64,000 nt of DNA from Xanthomonas campestris pv. badrii (GTDB lineage: Bacteria; Pseudomonadota; Gammaproteobacteria; Xanthomonadales; Xanthomonadaceae). Position 1 is the first letter of the stretch; the number at the start of each line of letters is the position of its first letter. A program made the position numbers and the translations under genes. The stretch covers positions 3,224,001 through 3,288,000 of the forward strand of contig NZ_CP051651.1 in NCBI RefSeq assembly GCF_012848175.1. Reading direction: 5' to 3'. Under the pieces are notes generated by a model, which was given only the letters and a program-made list of their open reading frames with translations, had not been told where the DNA came from and did no database searches. This document shows, piece by piece, positions 1-8,250 of this stretch.

Positions 1-1
1 G

Positions 2-1156
2 AGTTACACCTACCCAACCGACAGCCACCGCCTGAGCGCAGTGGCCGGCGTGGCACGTACCTACGATGCCACCGGCAACACCACCGCCATCGGCGGCACC
101 GCGCGCCAATACACCTACGACACCACTGGCCGCATGACCCAGGCCCGCCGCGCCGGCGCGGTGACCATGAACTACCGCTACAACGGCCGCGGCGAACAGG
201 TCCGCCGCTTCCTCGGCACCACAAACACCTACACGCTATACGACGAAGCCGGCCACTGGCTGGGCGACTACGACACCAGCGGCGCACCCAAGCAGCAGGC
301 GATCTGGCTGGACGATCTCCCGGTCGGCCTGCTGGCCAACACCAACAAACTGCACTACATCGAACCGGACCACCTGGGCAGCCCGCGCGTGGTGATCGAC
401 CCCATCCGCGATGTAGCGGTGTGGACATGGAGCTTGAAAGGCGAAGCCTTCGGCAACACCGCGCCGAATCAGGATCCTGATGGGGATGGCGCGGCGTTGG
501 TTTTGGATATGCGCTTCCCAGGGCAGCGGTTCGATGCGGCGAGTGGGTTGAATCAGAACTACTTTCGCGACCATGAAACCGTAAGTGGAAGATACGTAGA
601 GAGTGATTCGTTAGGACTTGCTGCAGGAATTAGCACATACTCTTATGTCCTTTCAAATCCATTAATGGATTCAGATTCGCTCGGACAGCAGTCGAGTGCT
701 ATGCGGGGTATTCGCGCCCCCATTGGCGGTTCCACAAACGCTGGACTTGCAGACGACGGCAGCTCTTCGTCAGCTGGAAACGCTCAAGCTGCTGCAACAG
801 TTGCTATGGCTGCTATTGGCATAGCCAACGTCATGAGTTCGATGCCTGGCGGCGCAGTTTTGGGCTTACCGATAACCGCCGCAAAACTTTGCCAAGACCC
901 TGATGACGAAGAGTGCCTGAAACTTCGGGCTGAGGTCCAAAAGAAGAAAGCCGTGGTTTCGACATTAGGAAAATGCAGGCCTGGCATGTCGCGAGGTGCA
1001 CTGGGCATACGGCGTGAAGCCTGGTTAAATCTTGCCATCTCCAGAGCAAAGCGTGACGAGAAATGCTACTCAGGCGGCGACGAAGGCCACCAAGAAGCAC
1101 ACGCCGCGGCATGGCAAAATGCTGGCGTTTGCAGCAACTTGATGGGAGGATTCTGA
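2..1156 (+). CDS. Rhs/YD-repeat protein, C-terminal part with toxin tip (5' end outside window)
   Basis: The reading frame is open from base 2, so this is the 3' part of a longer rhs gene. Up to about base 580 it encodes YD-type repeats (for example TYDATGNTTAIGG and YDEAGHWLGDY) and the conserved HLGSPRVV block, all of which belong to the Rhs shell that encloses a toxin. The core ends at about 687 with two motifs that normally read DPxGL but here read SDSLGLAAG and SDSLGQ. The last ~155 residues (about 690-1156) are the variable tip. They are AT-richer, start with an Ala/Ser/Gly-rich stretch containing a possible hydrophobic segment, and contain five cysteines plus a GGDEGHQEA motif. I do not recognise the toxin activity. 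The next gene overlaps the stop and is probably its immunity gene. Family knowledge: such proteins are delivered by type VI secretion or act in contact-dependent killing. Confidence 0.88.
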   Translation, partial: SYTYPTDSHRLSAVAGVARTYDATGNTTAIGGTARQYTYDTTGRMTQARRAGAVTMNYRYNGRGEQVRRFLGTTNTYTLYDEAGHWLGDYDTSGAPKQQAIWLDDLPVGLLANTNKLHYIEPDHLGSPRVVIDPIRDVAVWTWSLKGEAFGNTAPNQDPDGDGAALVLDMRFPGQRFDAASGLNQNYFRDHETVSGRYVESDSLGLAAGISTYSYVLSNPLMDSDSLGQQSSAMRGIRAPIGGSTNAGLADDGSSSSAGNAQAAATVAMAAIGIANVMSSMPGGAVLGLPITAAKLCQDPDDEECLKLRAEVQKKKAVVSTLGKCRPGMSRGALGIRREAWLNLAISRAKRDEKCYSGGDEGHQEAHAAAWQNAGVCSNLMGGF

Positions 1157-1641
1157 TGAGACGCGATGAAATAATTGATTTTATAAAAAAATCTTTTGCC
1201 AACCGCTCAAAACCTTCACAAGTAATATTTTTAAGTCATTCTTCCACGCATGAATACATTGAGGCAGCACAGTTTGAAAAATTGATTTGGGAGGAGGTCG
1301 ACAGCGACTTAATGGAAAAGGCCTCTGACGCAATCTATGGCTTGAGTGCGGAGGCATTTGTTTACTTCCTACCTGGATTTCTTAGCACAGGACTCCGACA
1401 TGATCGAGTGGACTACCTGATTTATGATGCGCTTATAAGCATGCTCGATAGAGGAATGGGCGAAACTGGGTGGAACGATTTTTTCAGACAAAGATGGCTT
1501 CTTCTAAATCAACAAGAGCTCCTAGCTTTTTCCGAATGGCTTTTATGGTTATCCGATAAAAGCTCAGACTACTTTTTTGAGGGAAACCTGGACAGGTCAT
1601 TCGATACAGTAAATTTACTCCTGCGACGACTCGGCAATTGA
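1156..1641 (+). CDS. Putative immunity protein of the Rhs toxin
   Basis: This 161-residue protein starts at an ATG that shares one base with the rhs stop (TGATG), with a GGGAGG ribosome site six bases upstream. It has no signal peptide or membrane segment and looks like a small helical cytoplasmic protein, rich in Leu, Asp, Phe and Trp, with the segments VYFLPGFLSTG and SEWLLWLSDKSSDYF. It is clearly AT-rich compared with its neighbours. Position directly behind an Rhs tip, small size and composition match the usual toxin-immunity layout. I cannot assign it to a named immunity family, so the role rests on context alone. Confidence 0.72.
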   Translation: MRRDEIIDFIKKSFANRSKPSQVIFLSHSSTHEYIEAAQFEKLIWEEVDSDLMEKASDAIYGLSAEAFVYFLPGFLSTGLRHDRVDYLIYDALISMLDRGMGETGWNDFFRQRWLLLNQQELLAFSEWLLWLSDKSSDYFFEGNLDRSFDTVNLLLRRLGN

Positions 1642-1773
1642 TGCACGTGCTAAACGAACCGTCGAAGCATCTAATTTTCGCCCCAATTGACCTGCATTTT
1701 ATGCAGTTGACATTCTGATCAACCAGTAGCAACCTCTACCACCAAGGAGCGTAGAAACTCCTCTAGTAGCGGC

Positions 1774-1803
1774 ACCCACCTCCGTCAAACTGGTGGGTTT
1801 TTT
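1774..1803 (+). terminator. Rho-independent terminator after the immunity gene
   Basis: ACCCACC at 1774-1780 pairs with GGTGGGT at 1792-1798, and a run of six T follows directly (1798-1803). It lies about 130 bases after the immunity stop and separates that gene from the SymE unit. Confidence 0.65.
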
Positions 1804-1920
1804 GTGCCTGCCTGCAGGCGCAAGCCGACGCGATGCCTGCGTCGGGAGGGCGGCTAATACAACACTCCTCCGGGAGGAATACGCCCGCCGACTACTAGCG
1901 GTTTCTAACCTCCCGACATC

Positions 1921-1940
1921 CCGTCGCCGGCCGGCGACGG
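1921..1940 (+). promoter_or_regulatory. Perfect 20-bp GC palindrome upstream of the SymE leader
   Basis: Bases 1921-1940 are an exact 20-bp inverted repeat centred on GGCC. It ends 13 bases before the AAGGAGG ribosome site (1954-1960) of the 23-codon leader ORF. It may be an operator for a dimeric protein or part of a hairpin in the leader mRNA. A smaller inverted repeat, TCCTCCGGGAGGA, lies upstream at about 1867-1879. Confidence 0.5.
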
Positions 1941-1967
1941 TGCCTGTTCTTCGAAGGAGGCGTTGTC

Positions 1968-2039
1968 ATGACAGATGCATCGATATTGCAGGTTGGTGGG
2001 CGTCGTCGCCCCGTGGTGCTGGCGGAGGTGAGGCGATGA
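1968..2039 (+). CDS. 23-residue leader ORF coupled to symE
   Basis: The ORF begins at ATG 1968 behind a consensus AAGGAGG site seven bases upstream. It encodes a short basic peptide that ends GRRRPVVLAEVRR. Its stop overlaps the next start in an ATGA (2036-2039), the usual sign of translational coupling. The ribosome site is better than that of most genes here, which suggests real translation. The peptide may act only as a coupling device for the SymE toxin. No known family is recognised. Confidence 0.5.
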   Translation: MTDASILQVGGRRRPVVLAEVRR

Positions 2040-2482
2040 GCCGGGCGCAGTCTCCAACCGCCAAGCGGCCCAAATCAAATACCAAGCGCACCGCTTCCGC
2101 CAAGCGAGCAGCCACGCCGGTAAAGGACACGCAGCCCATGCGGCTGGTGCCGTCACCCACCTTCGACGTGGAAAACCTGGATTTCGACCACCGGCCCGCC
2201 CGACGCCCAGACGACATTCCGCCAAGGCCGCCTCGTAAGTCCCGCACGCCCACCCGTTGCACGGTGGGCTATGCGTTCTACGATGCAGAACCCGGCCGGC
2301 CATACAGCCAGCGGATTCCCAGCGTGCGCCTGCGCGGGCTGTGGCTGGAGCAGCTGGGGTTTACGGTTGGCTGCAAGTTGCAGATCACCGCGCGCGCTGG
2401 CGAGTTGGTGGTGAAAGTAGTGCCAGTTCACTCGCCAGGAACTGGCACCATGGTAATGACATCGACATTACGGAAGCGCTAG
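2036..2482 (+). CDS. SymE-family toxin
   Basis: This 148-residue protein starts at ATG 2036, chosen because it overlaps the leader stop and has GGAGGTGA upstream. An upstream extension in the same frame is open but has no ribosome site. The first ~85 residues are a Lys/Arg/Ser/Thr/Pro-rich tail. The rest is the SymE domain, with VGYAFYDAEPGRPYSQRIP, VRLRGLWLEQLGFTVG and LQITARAGELVVKVV, which follows the E. coli SymE pattern (RxxPWLRLSGRWLEEAGF...G). E. coli SymE is an SOS-induced toxin with an AbrB-like fold that affects RNA, and it is controlled by the antisense RNA SymR. No LexA box or antisense promoter was identified here. SymE-type genes are often found close to rhs genes in this group. 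Confidence 0.75.
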   Translation: MSRAQSPTAKRPKSNTKRTASAKRAATPVKDTQPMRLVPSPTFDVENLDFDHRPARRPDDIPPRPPRKSRTPTRCTVGYAFYDAEPGRPYSQRIPSVRLRGLWLEQLGFTVGCKLQITARAGELVVKVVPVHSPGTGTMVMTSTLRKR

Positions 2483-2511
2483 ACTACACCGAACCGCAGG
2501 AGGCCAACGCG

Positions 2512-3290
<779 letters not shown>

Positions 3291-3383
3291 GGTTGTCGAA
3301 GCGACCATAGAGAATGAAAAAGGGGCGCGGAAGGTAGCGCGCTTTATGGCTGAAAAACTGCTATCGATCACGGGGAGAGATTG

Positions 3384-3441
3384 CCGGCAAAGCCCTCGTG
3401 CCCGGGGTGCTCCCACGCAAGCGCGGGTTGGTTCGCGATGG
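3384..3441. repeat. Imperfect direct repeat, copy A (left of the ParDE-like pair)
   Basis: The core starts CCGGCAAAGCCCTCG and runs through a GC-rich palindromic centre to GCAAGCGCGGGT. It matches copy B at 4134-4195 over roughly 50-60 bases with a few differences. Copies A and B bracket the toxin-antitoxin pair at 3564-4048. Confidence 0.6.
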
Positions 3442-3563
3442 AACCGCCGGAACTCTTGGTATGAACTGCGGTAGGTCAGCGTACGGCGCTTTTCTTTGGC
3501 TGTTCTGGCTCTGCCGGATCCTCAGGACTAGAATCGAACCGACCCTTTCGTAAGGTAGAGGCC

Positions 3564-3749
3564 ATGTCCGCCCTTTTTAAACAGCAGGCCCACCAGTTGG
3601 TTGATGCATTGCCGGAAGACGCGCGCTGGGAAGATCTGATCTACCAGGCTGCACTGCACCGAGCTGTCGAAAAGGGGATCGCAGAGGCTGACGATGCTCA
3701 GTTGATTGCTGCGGAGGATGTGCTCCGGCAGCTTGAATTGTCTGCGTGA
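3564..3749 (+). CDS. Small antitoxin of a ParDE/RelE-type pair
   Basis: This 61-residue acidic, helical protein (MSALFKQQAHQLVDALPEDARWEDLIYQAALHRAVEKG...) starts at ATG 3564 behind a GTAGAGG sequence. It has the size and composition of antitoxins paired with ParE-like toxins. Its last codons overlap the toxin start in GTGA (3746-3749). No DNA-binding fold can be assigned with certainty. The antitoxin role follows from the coupling and the partner. Confidence 0.78.
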   Translation: MSALFKQQAHQLVDALPEDARWEDLIYQAALHRAVEKGIAEADDAQLIAAEDVLRQLELSA

Positions 3750-4048
3750 AGGTCTACTGGACGCCAGGTGCCCAAGCCAGGTTGCTGGAAATCCAGGCTT
3801 ACCTTAAGGGGCATGCGCCACTGGTAGCGAGGACGGTTCCAATTGGTCTGGCGCGACGTGCTTTGGAGCTGGGTCATTCGCCCGCGATGGGTAGGCTGCT
3901 GGCGCGCTACGCGCCGGCCGAGGTGCGGGAGTTATTGGAACGCCCTTACCGCCTGATTTACCGAGTAACGGCGACTCAGGTGGACATTTTGACGGTGTTG
4001 CACTATCGCCAGCTGATGCCATCGGATCTGACCGACCTGCAACGTTGA
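3746..4048 (+). CDS. ParE/RelE-family toxin
   Basis: This 100-residue protein starts at GTG 3746, overlapping the antitoxin stop. It has the family pattern: VYWTPGAQARLLEIQAYL at the N-terminus, ALELGHSPAMGRLL in the middle, and VRELLERPYRLIYRVTATQVDILTVLHYRQ at the C-terminus. Family members inhibit gyrase (ParE) or cleave mRNA on the ribosome (RelE), and the sequence alone does not separate the two. The pair lies between two direct repeats, which suggests it can be gained or lost as a unit. Confidence 0.83.
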   Translation: MKVYWTPGAQARLLEIQAYLKGHAPLVARTVPIGLARRALELGHSPAMGRLLARYAPAEVRELLERPYRLIYRVTATQVDILTVLHYRQLMPSDLTDLQR

Positions 4049-4133
4049 GTGCCTGTGGATTGGTCTGAAACTGCCGGACACTGCGTTGTGAGTCGCGTAG
4101 GGACAGGCATCATCTATCCGGAAGCGGACACTA

Positions 4134-4195
4134 CCGGCAAAGCCCTCGCGCCCGGGGGCGCTCCCAGGCAAGCGTGGGTGGTTGGTCAGCGATGA
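4134..4195. repeat. Imperfect direct repeat, copy B (right of the ParDE-like pair)
   Basis: This second copy of the 3384-3441 repeat shares CCGGCAAAGCCCTCG, a GC-rich palindromic centre and GCAAGCGTGGGT. It runs up to and probably into the last codons of the histidine kinase gene on the other strand (stop at 4186-4188), because GCGATG is shared with copy A beyond that point. Confidence 0.6.
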
Positions 4196-5520
4196 AAAGC
4201 TAATGTTGCGATGACACCGCGCTCCTGGCCTGGGCGAACACTGACCCGCCAGCCATACAGATCGCATAGCCGGCTGACGATCGACAGGCCGATGCCACCG
4301 CCTTGCGAGTGGCCTGCGTGGGTGCCGCGGTAGCCGCGCTGGAACAGCTTGGCGGCGTCTTCCTCGCTCAGGCCTGGGCCGGAGTCGATGACTTCTACCG
4401 CGTCGCCAAGCACGCGAACGCGCACCTGGCCGTCCTGGGTGTACTTGACCGCGTTGCCGATCAGGTTGCCGAGTGCGACCGACAAGGCGGATTCGGGCGC
4501 GTCGATGACCAGGTCGCGGCCGCCCTCCAGCAGCAGCTCCAGCGGTTTGCCGCCGAGCTGGGCGCGGTGCGAGTCGATCAACTGTTCGGCCACCTTGGCC
4601 ACGTTGCTGCTGCCCTGCCCGCGTTCGTTGCGCGAGAGCAACAGCAGCGAGCCGATCAGGTCGCTGCACTGCTGTTCTGCACGTTGAATGCGCTGCAACC
4701 GTTGCAGCACCTTCTCATCCAGATTGGGCTTGGTTAGCAACAGCTCGGTGGCGCCGCGGATCACCGCCAAGGGGGTGCGCAGTTCGTGGCTGACGTCGGC
4801 GTTGAACTCGCGGTCGCGCTGTACCACTTCGGTGAGCCGGGCGGAGTAATCGTCCAGCGCTTCGGCCAGCTGGCCAACCTCGTCATCCGGGAAATGCGCG
4901 GCCAAGGGCTTGGGCTCGCTGGTACCGCCGCGGTAGGCGCGCAGGCGCGCAGCCAGGTCCGACACCGGGCGCATCACCTTGGAGGCGGACCACCAGCCGA
5001 TCAGCAGCGAGAAGCCGCTAAACACCAACACCGACAACATCAAGGTGCGCTTGAGCTGGATCTCGCCCTTGAGCGTCTGGGTCATGTCGTAGGCGAGGAA
5101 GAACCACTCGCTGGGCGTCTTGCGCACCGCCAGCTTGTACGAATACGCATTGCCGCTTTCGTCCACGCCGGAGATGGTGTGGATGCCGTCCGGGAACTGG
5201 TACCACTCCGGCTGTTCGAGGCGCAGTGCTTCAAACTTGTCGCGCTTGACCACACGCCCGCGCATCTGCTGCACCGGCAGATCGGGATTGCGCAGCGGAT
5301 CGGAATAGAACCGCTGCGCGAATGCATCGATATTGCGATTCATCACATCTTCGACCAACTGGTTTTCCACGCGCGAGCGGGCCCAGTTGGTGGCGAAGGC
5401 GAACAATGTCGTCAGGCAGAAGCCCAGCAACACGAACGAGAGGATGATGCGGCTACGCAGGCGCCGCCGGTAGCGGCCACGCCTGCGGGCGGGGCGCGAT
5501 CCGCCAGCACTCTCAGGCAT
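4186..5520 (-). CDS. Sensor histidine kinase
   Basis: This 444-residue membrane kinase has an Arg-rich N-terminus, a first transmembrane helix at about residues 23-44 (IILSFVLLGFCLTTLFAF), a periplasmic sensor of about 110 residues and a second helix near 160-180. A HAMP linker follows. The phosphoacceptor is H245 in ADVSHELRTPLAV, and the ATP domain carries an N box (LGNLIGNAVKYT), G1 (EVIDSGPGL) and G2 (GGGIGLSIV). It is the last gene of a unit with the OmpR-type regulator, which it overlaps by 8 bases. The sensor is longer than the short ExxE sensor described for VgrS, so I do not name it. The signal is unknown. Confidence 0.93.
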   Translation of the reverse strand: MPESAGGSRPARRRGRYRRRLRSRIILSFVLLGFCLTTLFAFATNWARSRVENQLVEDVMNRNIDAFAQRFYSDPLRNPDLPVQQMRGRVVKRDKFEALRLEQPEWYQFPDGIHTISGVDESGNAYSYKLAVRKTPSEWFFLAYDMTQTLKGEIQLKRTLMLSVLVFSGFSLLIGWWSASKVMRPVSDLAARLRAYRGGTSEPKPLAAHFPDDEVGQLAEALDDYSARLTEVVQRDREFNADVSHELRTPLAVIRGATELLLTKPNLDEKVLQRLQRIQRAEQQCSDLIGSLLLLSRNERGQGSSNVAKVAEQLIDSHRAQLGGKPLELLLEGGRDLVIDAPESALSVALGNLIGNAVKYTQDGQVRVRVLGDAVEVIDSGPGLSEEDAAKLFQRGYRGTHAGHSQGGGIGLSIVSRLCDLYGWRVSVRPGQERGVIATLAFHR

Positions 5521-6190
5521 CGGGCGAGGCGATGCGGTAGCCGATGCCGTGACGGGTCTGGATCATCGGCACATCGAAGGGCTTGTCCACCACCGCGCGC
5601 AGGCCGTGGATATGCACGCGCAGCGAGTCAGAATCCGGCAGTTCTTCGCCCCAGACGCGGGTTTCCAGCTCCTGGCGCGTCACCACGGCGGGCGAGGCCT
5701 CCATCAGCGCCTGCAGGATCTTCAGCGCGGTGGGGTTGAGCTGCAACAACTTGCCGCGGCGGCGCACTTCCAGCGTGTCCAGGTTGTATTCCAGGTCCCC
5801 GGTTTCCAGCACGCGGGTGTGCACGCCCTTGCCGCGACGCGACAGAGCGTTGAGGCGTACTTCCACTTCCTGCAAGGCGAACGGCTTGATCAAATAGTCG
5901 TCGGCGCCGGAGTCGAACCCGGCCAGCTTGTTGTCCAGCGAGTCGCGCGCGGTCAGCATCAGTACCGGGGTTTGCTTGCGCGCTTCGTTGCGCAACTTGC
6001 GGCAGACTTCGATGCCGTCCATCCCAGGCAGGTTGAGGTCGAGCACGATGGCGTCGAACTCGTGCACCACCGCCAGGTGCAGGCCGGTCACGCCATCGGC
6101 TGCGAAATCTACCGTGTGGCCGCGGTCTTCGAGGTAGTCGCCCAGATTGGCGGCGATGTCGCTGTTGTCTTCAATTACTAGAATTCGCAC
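5513..6190 (-). CDS. OmpR-family response regulator
   Basis: This 225-residue protein starts at GTG 6190, chosen because the receiver domain begins there (RILVIEDN) and GAGG lies about six bases upstream. The receiver has acidic residues E7 and D8, phosphorylation site D51 (AIVLDLNLPGMDG), a TARD motif and the Lys in LIKPF. The C-terminal half is a winged-helix domain with LNPTALKILQALME and VHIHGLRAVVDKPFDVPMIQTRHGIGYR. It sits 26 bases behind the small secreted protein gene and overlaps the kinase gene, so the three genes form one transcription unit. Confidence 0.95.
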   Translation of the reverse strand: MRILVIEDNSDIAANLGDYLEDRGHTVDFAADGVTGLHLAVVHEFDAIVLDLNLPGMDGIEVCRKLRNEARKQTPVLMLTARDSLDNKLAGFDSGADDYLIKPFALQEVEVRLNALSRRGKGVHTRVLETGDLEYNLDTLEVRRRGKLLQLNPTALKILQALMEASPAVVTRQELETRVWGEELPDSDSLRVHIHGLRAVVDKPFDVPMIQTRHGIGYRIASPDA

Positions 6191-6216
6191 TGGAACCTCG
6201 TTCTTTAAGCTGTTTT

Positions 6217-6660
6217 TTAGCGCTGGCGCCGAGAAATTTCGTCTTGACTCACGGTGGTCTGACGGCGCCGCTGGGCGGCCGTCATGCACTGTTTCGTACT
6301 CATCTGCGACCCAGTTGCACGCTCGCGCCGACAAATCAGGCGGCTATCTTCGCTTGCCCTGGTCAAAATTCTGGTGACGAGCTCCTGGTCGTTGCGCACC
6401 GCCGCCAGCTGCTCTGGCTGCAGTGCCTGGGCGTTCGGCTGCGCTTCGAAGATTGCTTCGAGCCGATCGAGCGCCGCACTCACCTTAGCGCGCTCATCCT
6501 GACTGATCTCGGAGTACTTCTCCCCTGCAGCAAGATCGGTACGTACCTGCGCCGCCTGCGGCTTGAACGGCTTGTCCACATTGAGCACGACCGCCAACGC
6601 GTGCTCGCTGAAAAGACACGCCGCGAGCAGCAGTCCACCAACACTCCACAGCCTTGCCAT
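6217..6660 (-). CDS. Small secreted protein, first gene of the two-component unit
   Basis: This is a 147-residue protein with a clear signal peptide (WSVGGLLLAACLFSEHALA). The start at 6660 is set by AAGGAGG eight bases upstream, and longer in-frame starts have no ribosome site. The mature part is charged and helical, with two cysteines (near RLICRRERATGS and TKQCMTAAQ) and no recognised domain. It is transcribed just ahead of the regulator and kinase genes. A periplasmic role linked to the kinase is possible but is inferred from position only. Confidence 0.75.
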   Translation of the reverse strand: MARLWSVGGLLLAACLFSEHALAVVLNVDKPFKPQAAQVRTDLAAGEKYSEISQDERAKVSAALDRLEAIFEAQPNAQALQPEQLAAVRNDQELVTRILTRASEDSRLICRRERATGSQMSTKQCMTAAQRRRQTTVSQDEISRRQR

Positions 6661-6737
6661 GCGACGCCTCCTTGTGCCTGAGCGATTTAACATTTGGCGA
6701 ATGTAGACGCGAACTTCGATAGCGGCAAGCCGTCCAT

Positions 6738-6770
6738 AAAAAGGCCCAAGTGCGACAACGCACTTGGGCC
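6738..6770 (-). terminator. Rho-independent terminator after rimK
   Basis: A perfect 12-bp stem (6743-6754 with 6759-6770, loop ACAA) is followed on the - strand by TTTTT at 6742-6738. It lies about 100 bases after the rimK stop. The AT-rich stretch at 6661-6737 then serves as the likely promoter region of the secreted-protein/two-component unit. Confidence 0.8.
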
Positions 6771-6871
6771 AAAAGTTCATCCCGATCACCGTCACTGCCG
6801 AGAGCGGAGCTACGGTCGGCAGAGGCTAGCGAGCCAGAGATTATTTTTTCGTTAATTTTTTGCTAAAGCAT

Positions 6872-7759
6872 TCAGCCATCCGATCGGCGGGCGGCCTGCT
6901 CCAGATGCTGGATGATGTGGGAGGCCACATCGACGCCACAGACCCCTTCAACGCCTTCCAGGCCCGGGGTGGAATTCACCTCCAGCACCAACGGCCCGCG
7001 CTTGGAGCGGATGAGGTCGACGCCGGCCACCGCCAGACCGAGCGCACGTGCCGAGCGCACCGCGACCTCCTGCTCCTGTTCGGTCGCCTGGGCCACCGCG
7101 GCGCTGCCCCCCAGATGCAGATTGGAACGGAAATCGCCCTCGGCGGCCTGCCGGCGCATGGCCGCCACGACCTGATCACCGACCACGAAGCAGCGCAGGT
7201 CGGCGCCCTCGGCTTCGCCGATGAACTCCTGCACGATGAAGTTGGCGTACAGCCCGCGCAGCGCTTCGACCACACCGCGCGAGGCGCTGGCCTTCTCGGT
7301 CAGGATCACTCCGGCCCCCTGCGCCCCTTCGTTCAATTTCACCACATGCGGCGGCGGGCCGAGCATGGAAAGCAGGTCCTGGGTGTCGTCGGGGTTGTCG
7401 CCGAACACGGTGACCGGCATGTCGATGCCCTGTGCGGCCAGCAACTGGTGCGCACGCAACTTGTCGCGCGAGCGCAGGATGGCGTCGGAGGGATTGGGCG
7501 TGTAGGTGCCCATGAATTCGAGTTGGCGCAGCACCGCGGTGGCATAGCGGGTCACCGATGCGCCGATGCGTGGAATCACCGCATCGAAACCGGTGATCGG
7601 CTTTCCCTTGTAGTGCAGGCTGAAACCGTCGGCGGCGATGCGCATGTAGCAGCGCAGCGGGTCGAGAATACGTACCGTGTGTCCGCGCTTGCGCCCGGCC
7701 TCGATCAGTCTGCGTGTCGAATACAGCTTGCTGTTGCGGGAAAGGATGGCGATTTTCAT
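6872..7759 (-). CDS. rimK: ATP-grasp ligase RimK (ribosomal protein S6 glutamate ligase)
   Basis: This 295-residue protein begins [18 protein letters not shown] and is collinear with E. coli RimK along its whole length. It has the N-terminal pre-ATP domain with FDAVIPRIG, and the ATP-grasp core with [37 protein letters not shown] and [15 protein letters not shown]. RimK adds glutamates to the C-terminus of ribosomal protein S6. The gene is transcribed alone, away from glgX, and ends at a strong terminator. The start is chosen by alignment to the family; the ribosome site is weak. Confidence 0.94.
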   Translation of the reverse strand: MKIAILSRNSKLYSTRRLIEAGRKRGHTVRILDPLRCYMRIAADGFSLHYKGKPITGFDAVIPRIGASVTRYATAVLRQLEFMGTYTPNPSDAILRSRDKLRAHQLLAAQGIDMPVTVFGDNPDDTQDLLSMLGPPPHVVKLNEGAQGAGVILTEKASASRGVVEALRGLYANFIVQEFIGEAEGADLRCFVVGDQVVAAMRRQAAEGDFRSNLHLGGSAAVAQATEQEQEVAVRSARALGLAVAGVDLIRSKRGPLVLEVNSTPGLEGVEGVCGVDVASHIIQHLEQAARRSDG

Positions 7760-8250
7760 CGCGGCAGGGACACGGCGCGGCCTGGACATGGTCGGAGTCT
7801 GATGACGGAGTGAGCCAAGTCCGTAGGTCTGCCGGTCGTCAGGGCGTGAGGGCTGCCAGACCCTGTACGCAACGATCGAACCGGTGTGCGACGGCCCCGA
7901 GGACGAAGATGCGATGCCGCATCGACACGTGTTGCCACAGCCGCACACGCGACGCAGCCTCAACACCAGCGATGCTAGCAGGGCGCCCGCGCGGCGCTCA
8001 AGACACAGCGGATGCTTCGGGTATGGCAGCGGCGAGAGCAGATCCGCGTGCCTCGGCCGGGCAACGCAGCGTTGGCGCGCCCTGTGCCGGCATGGCGCCA
8101 CCGCAAGCGAGCGCCACTGCCGGCGCGACCCGGCGCCGCGGCATTACTCCCTCACGCCGCACCGGGATTGCCGTAACGCGTTTTGCACAGATGAAACCGC
8201 GATGCTTGAGCTTCCTTCATGCCGGCATGCCGGCGCACCCGAGACTCTCC
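7760..8250. other. Intergenic region between rimK and glgX
   Basis: These 491 bases lie between divergent genes and must hold both promoters. Reading frames exist across it on both strands, but none has family signatures or a convincing ribosome site. No clear repeat or riboswitch was seen. Confidence 0.6.

Noticed and set aside
1793..2035. N-terminal extension of the SymE protein
   Set aside because: The extension overlaps the terminator and palindrome and has no ribosome site, whereas ATG 2036 has one and is coupled to the leader ORF.
4186..6190. Naming the two-component pair VgrRS or PhoPQ
   Set aside because: The periplasmic sensor is about 110 residues and lacks a clear ExxE iron motif in a short loop, and no PhoQ-like acidic patch was established. 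A name would be a guess.
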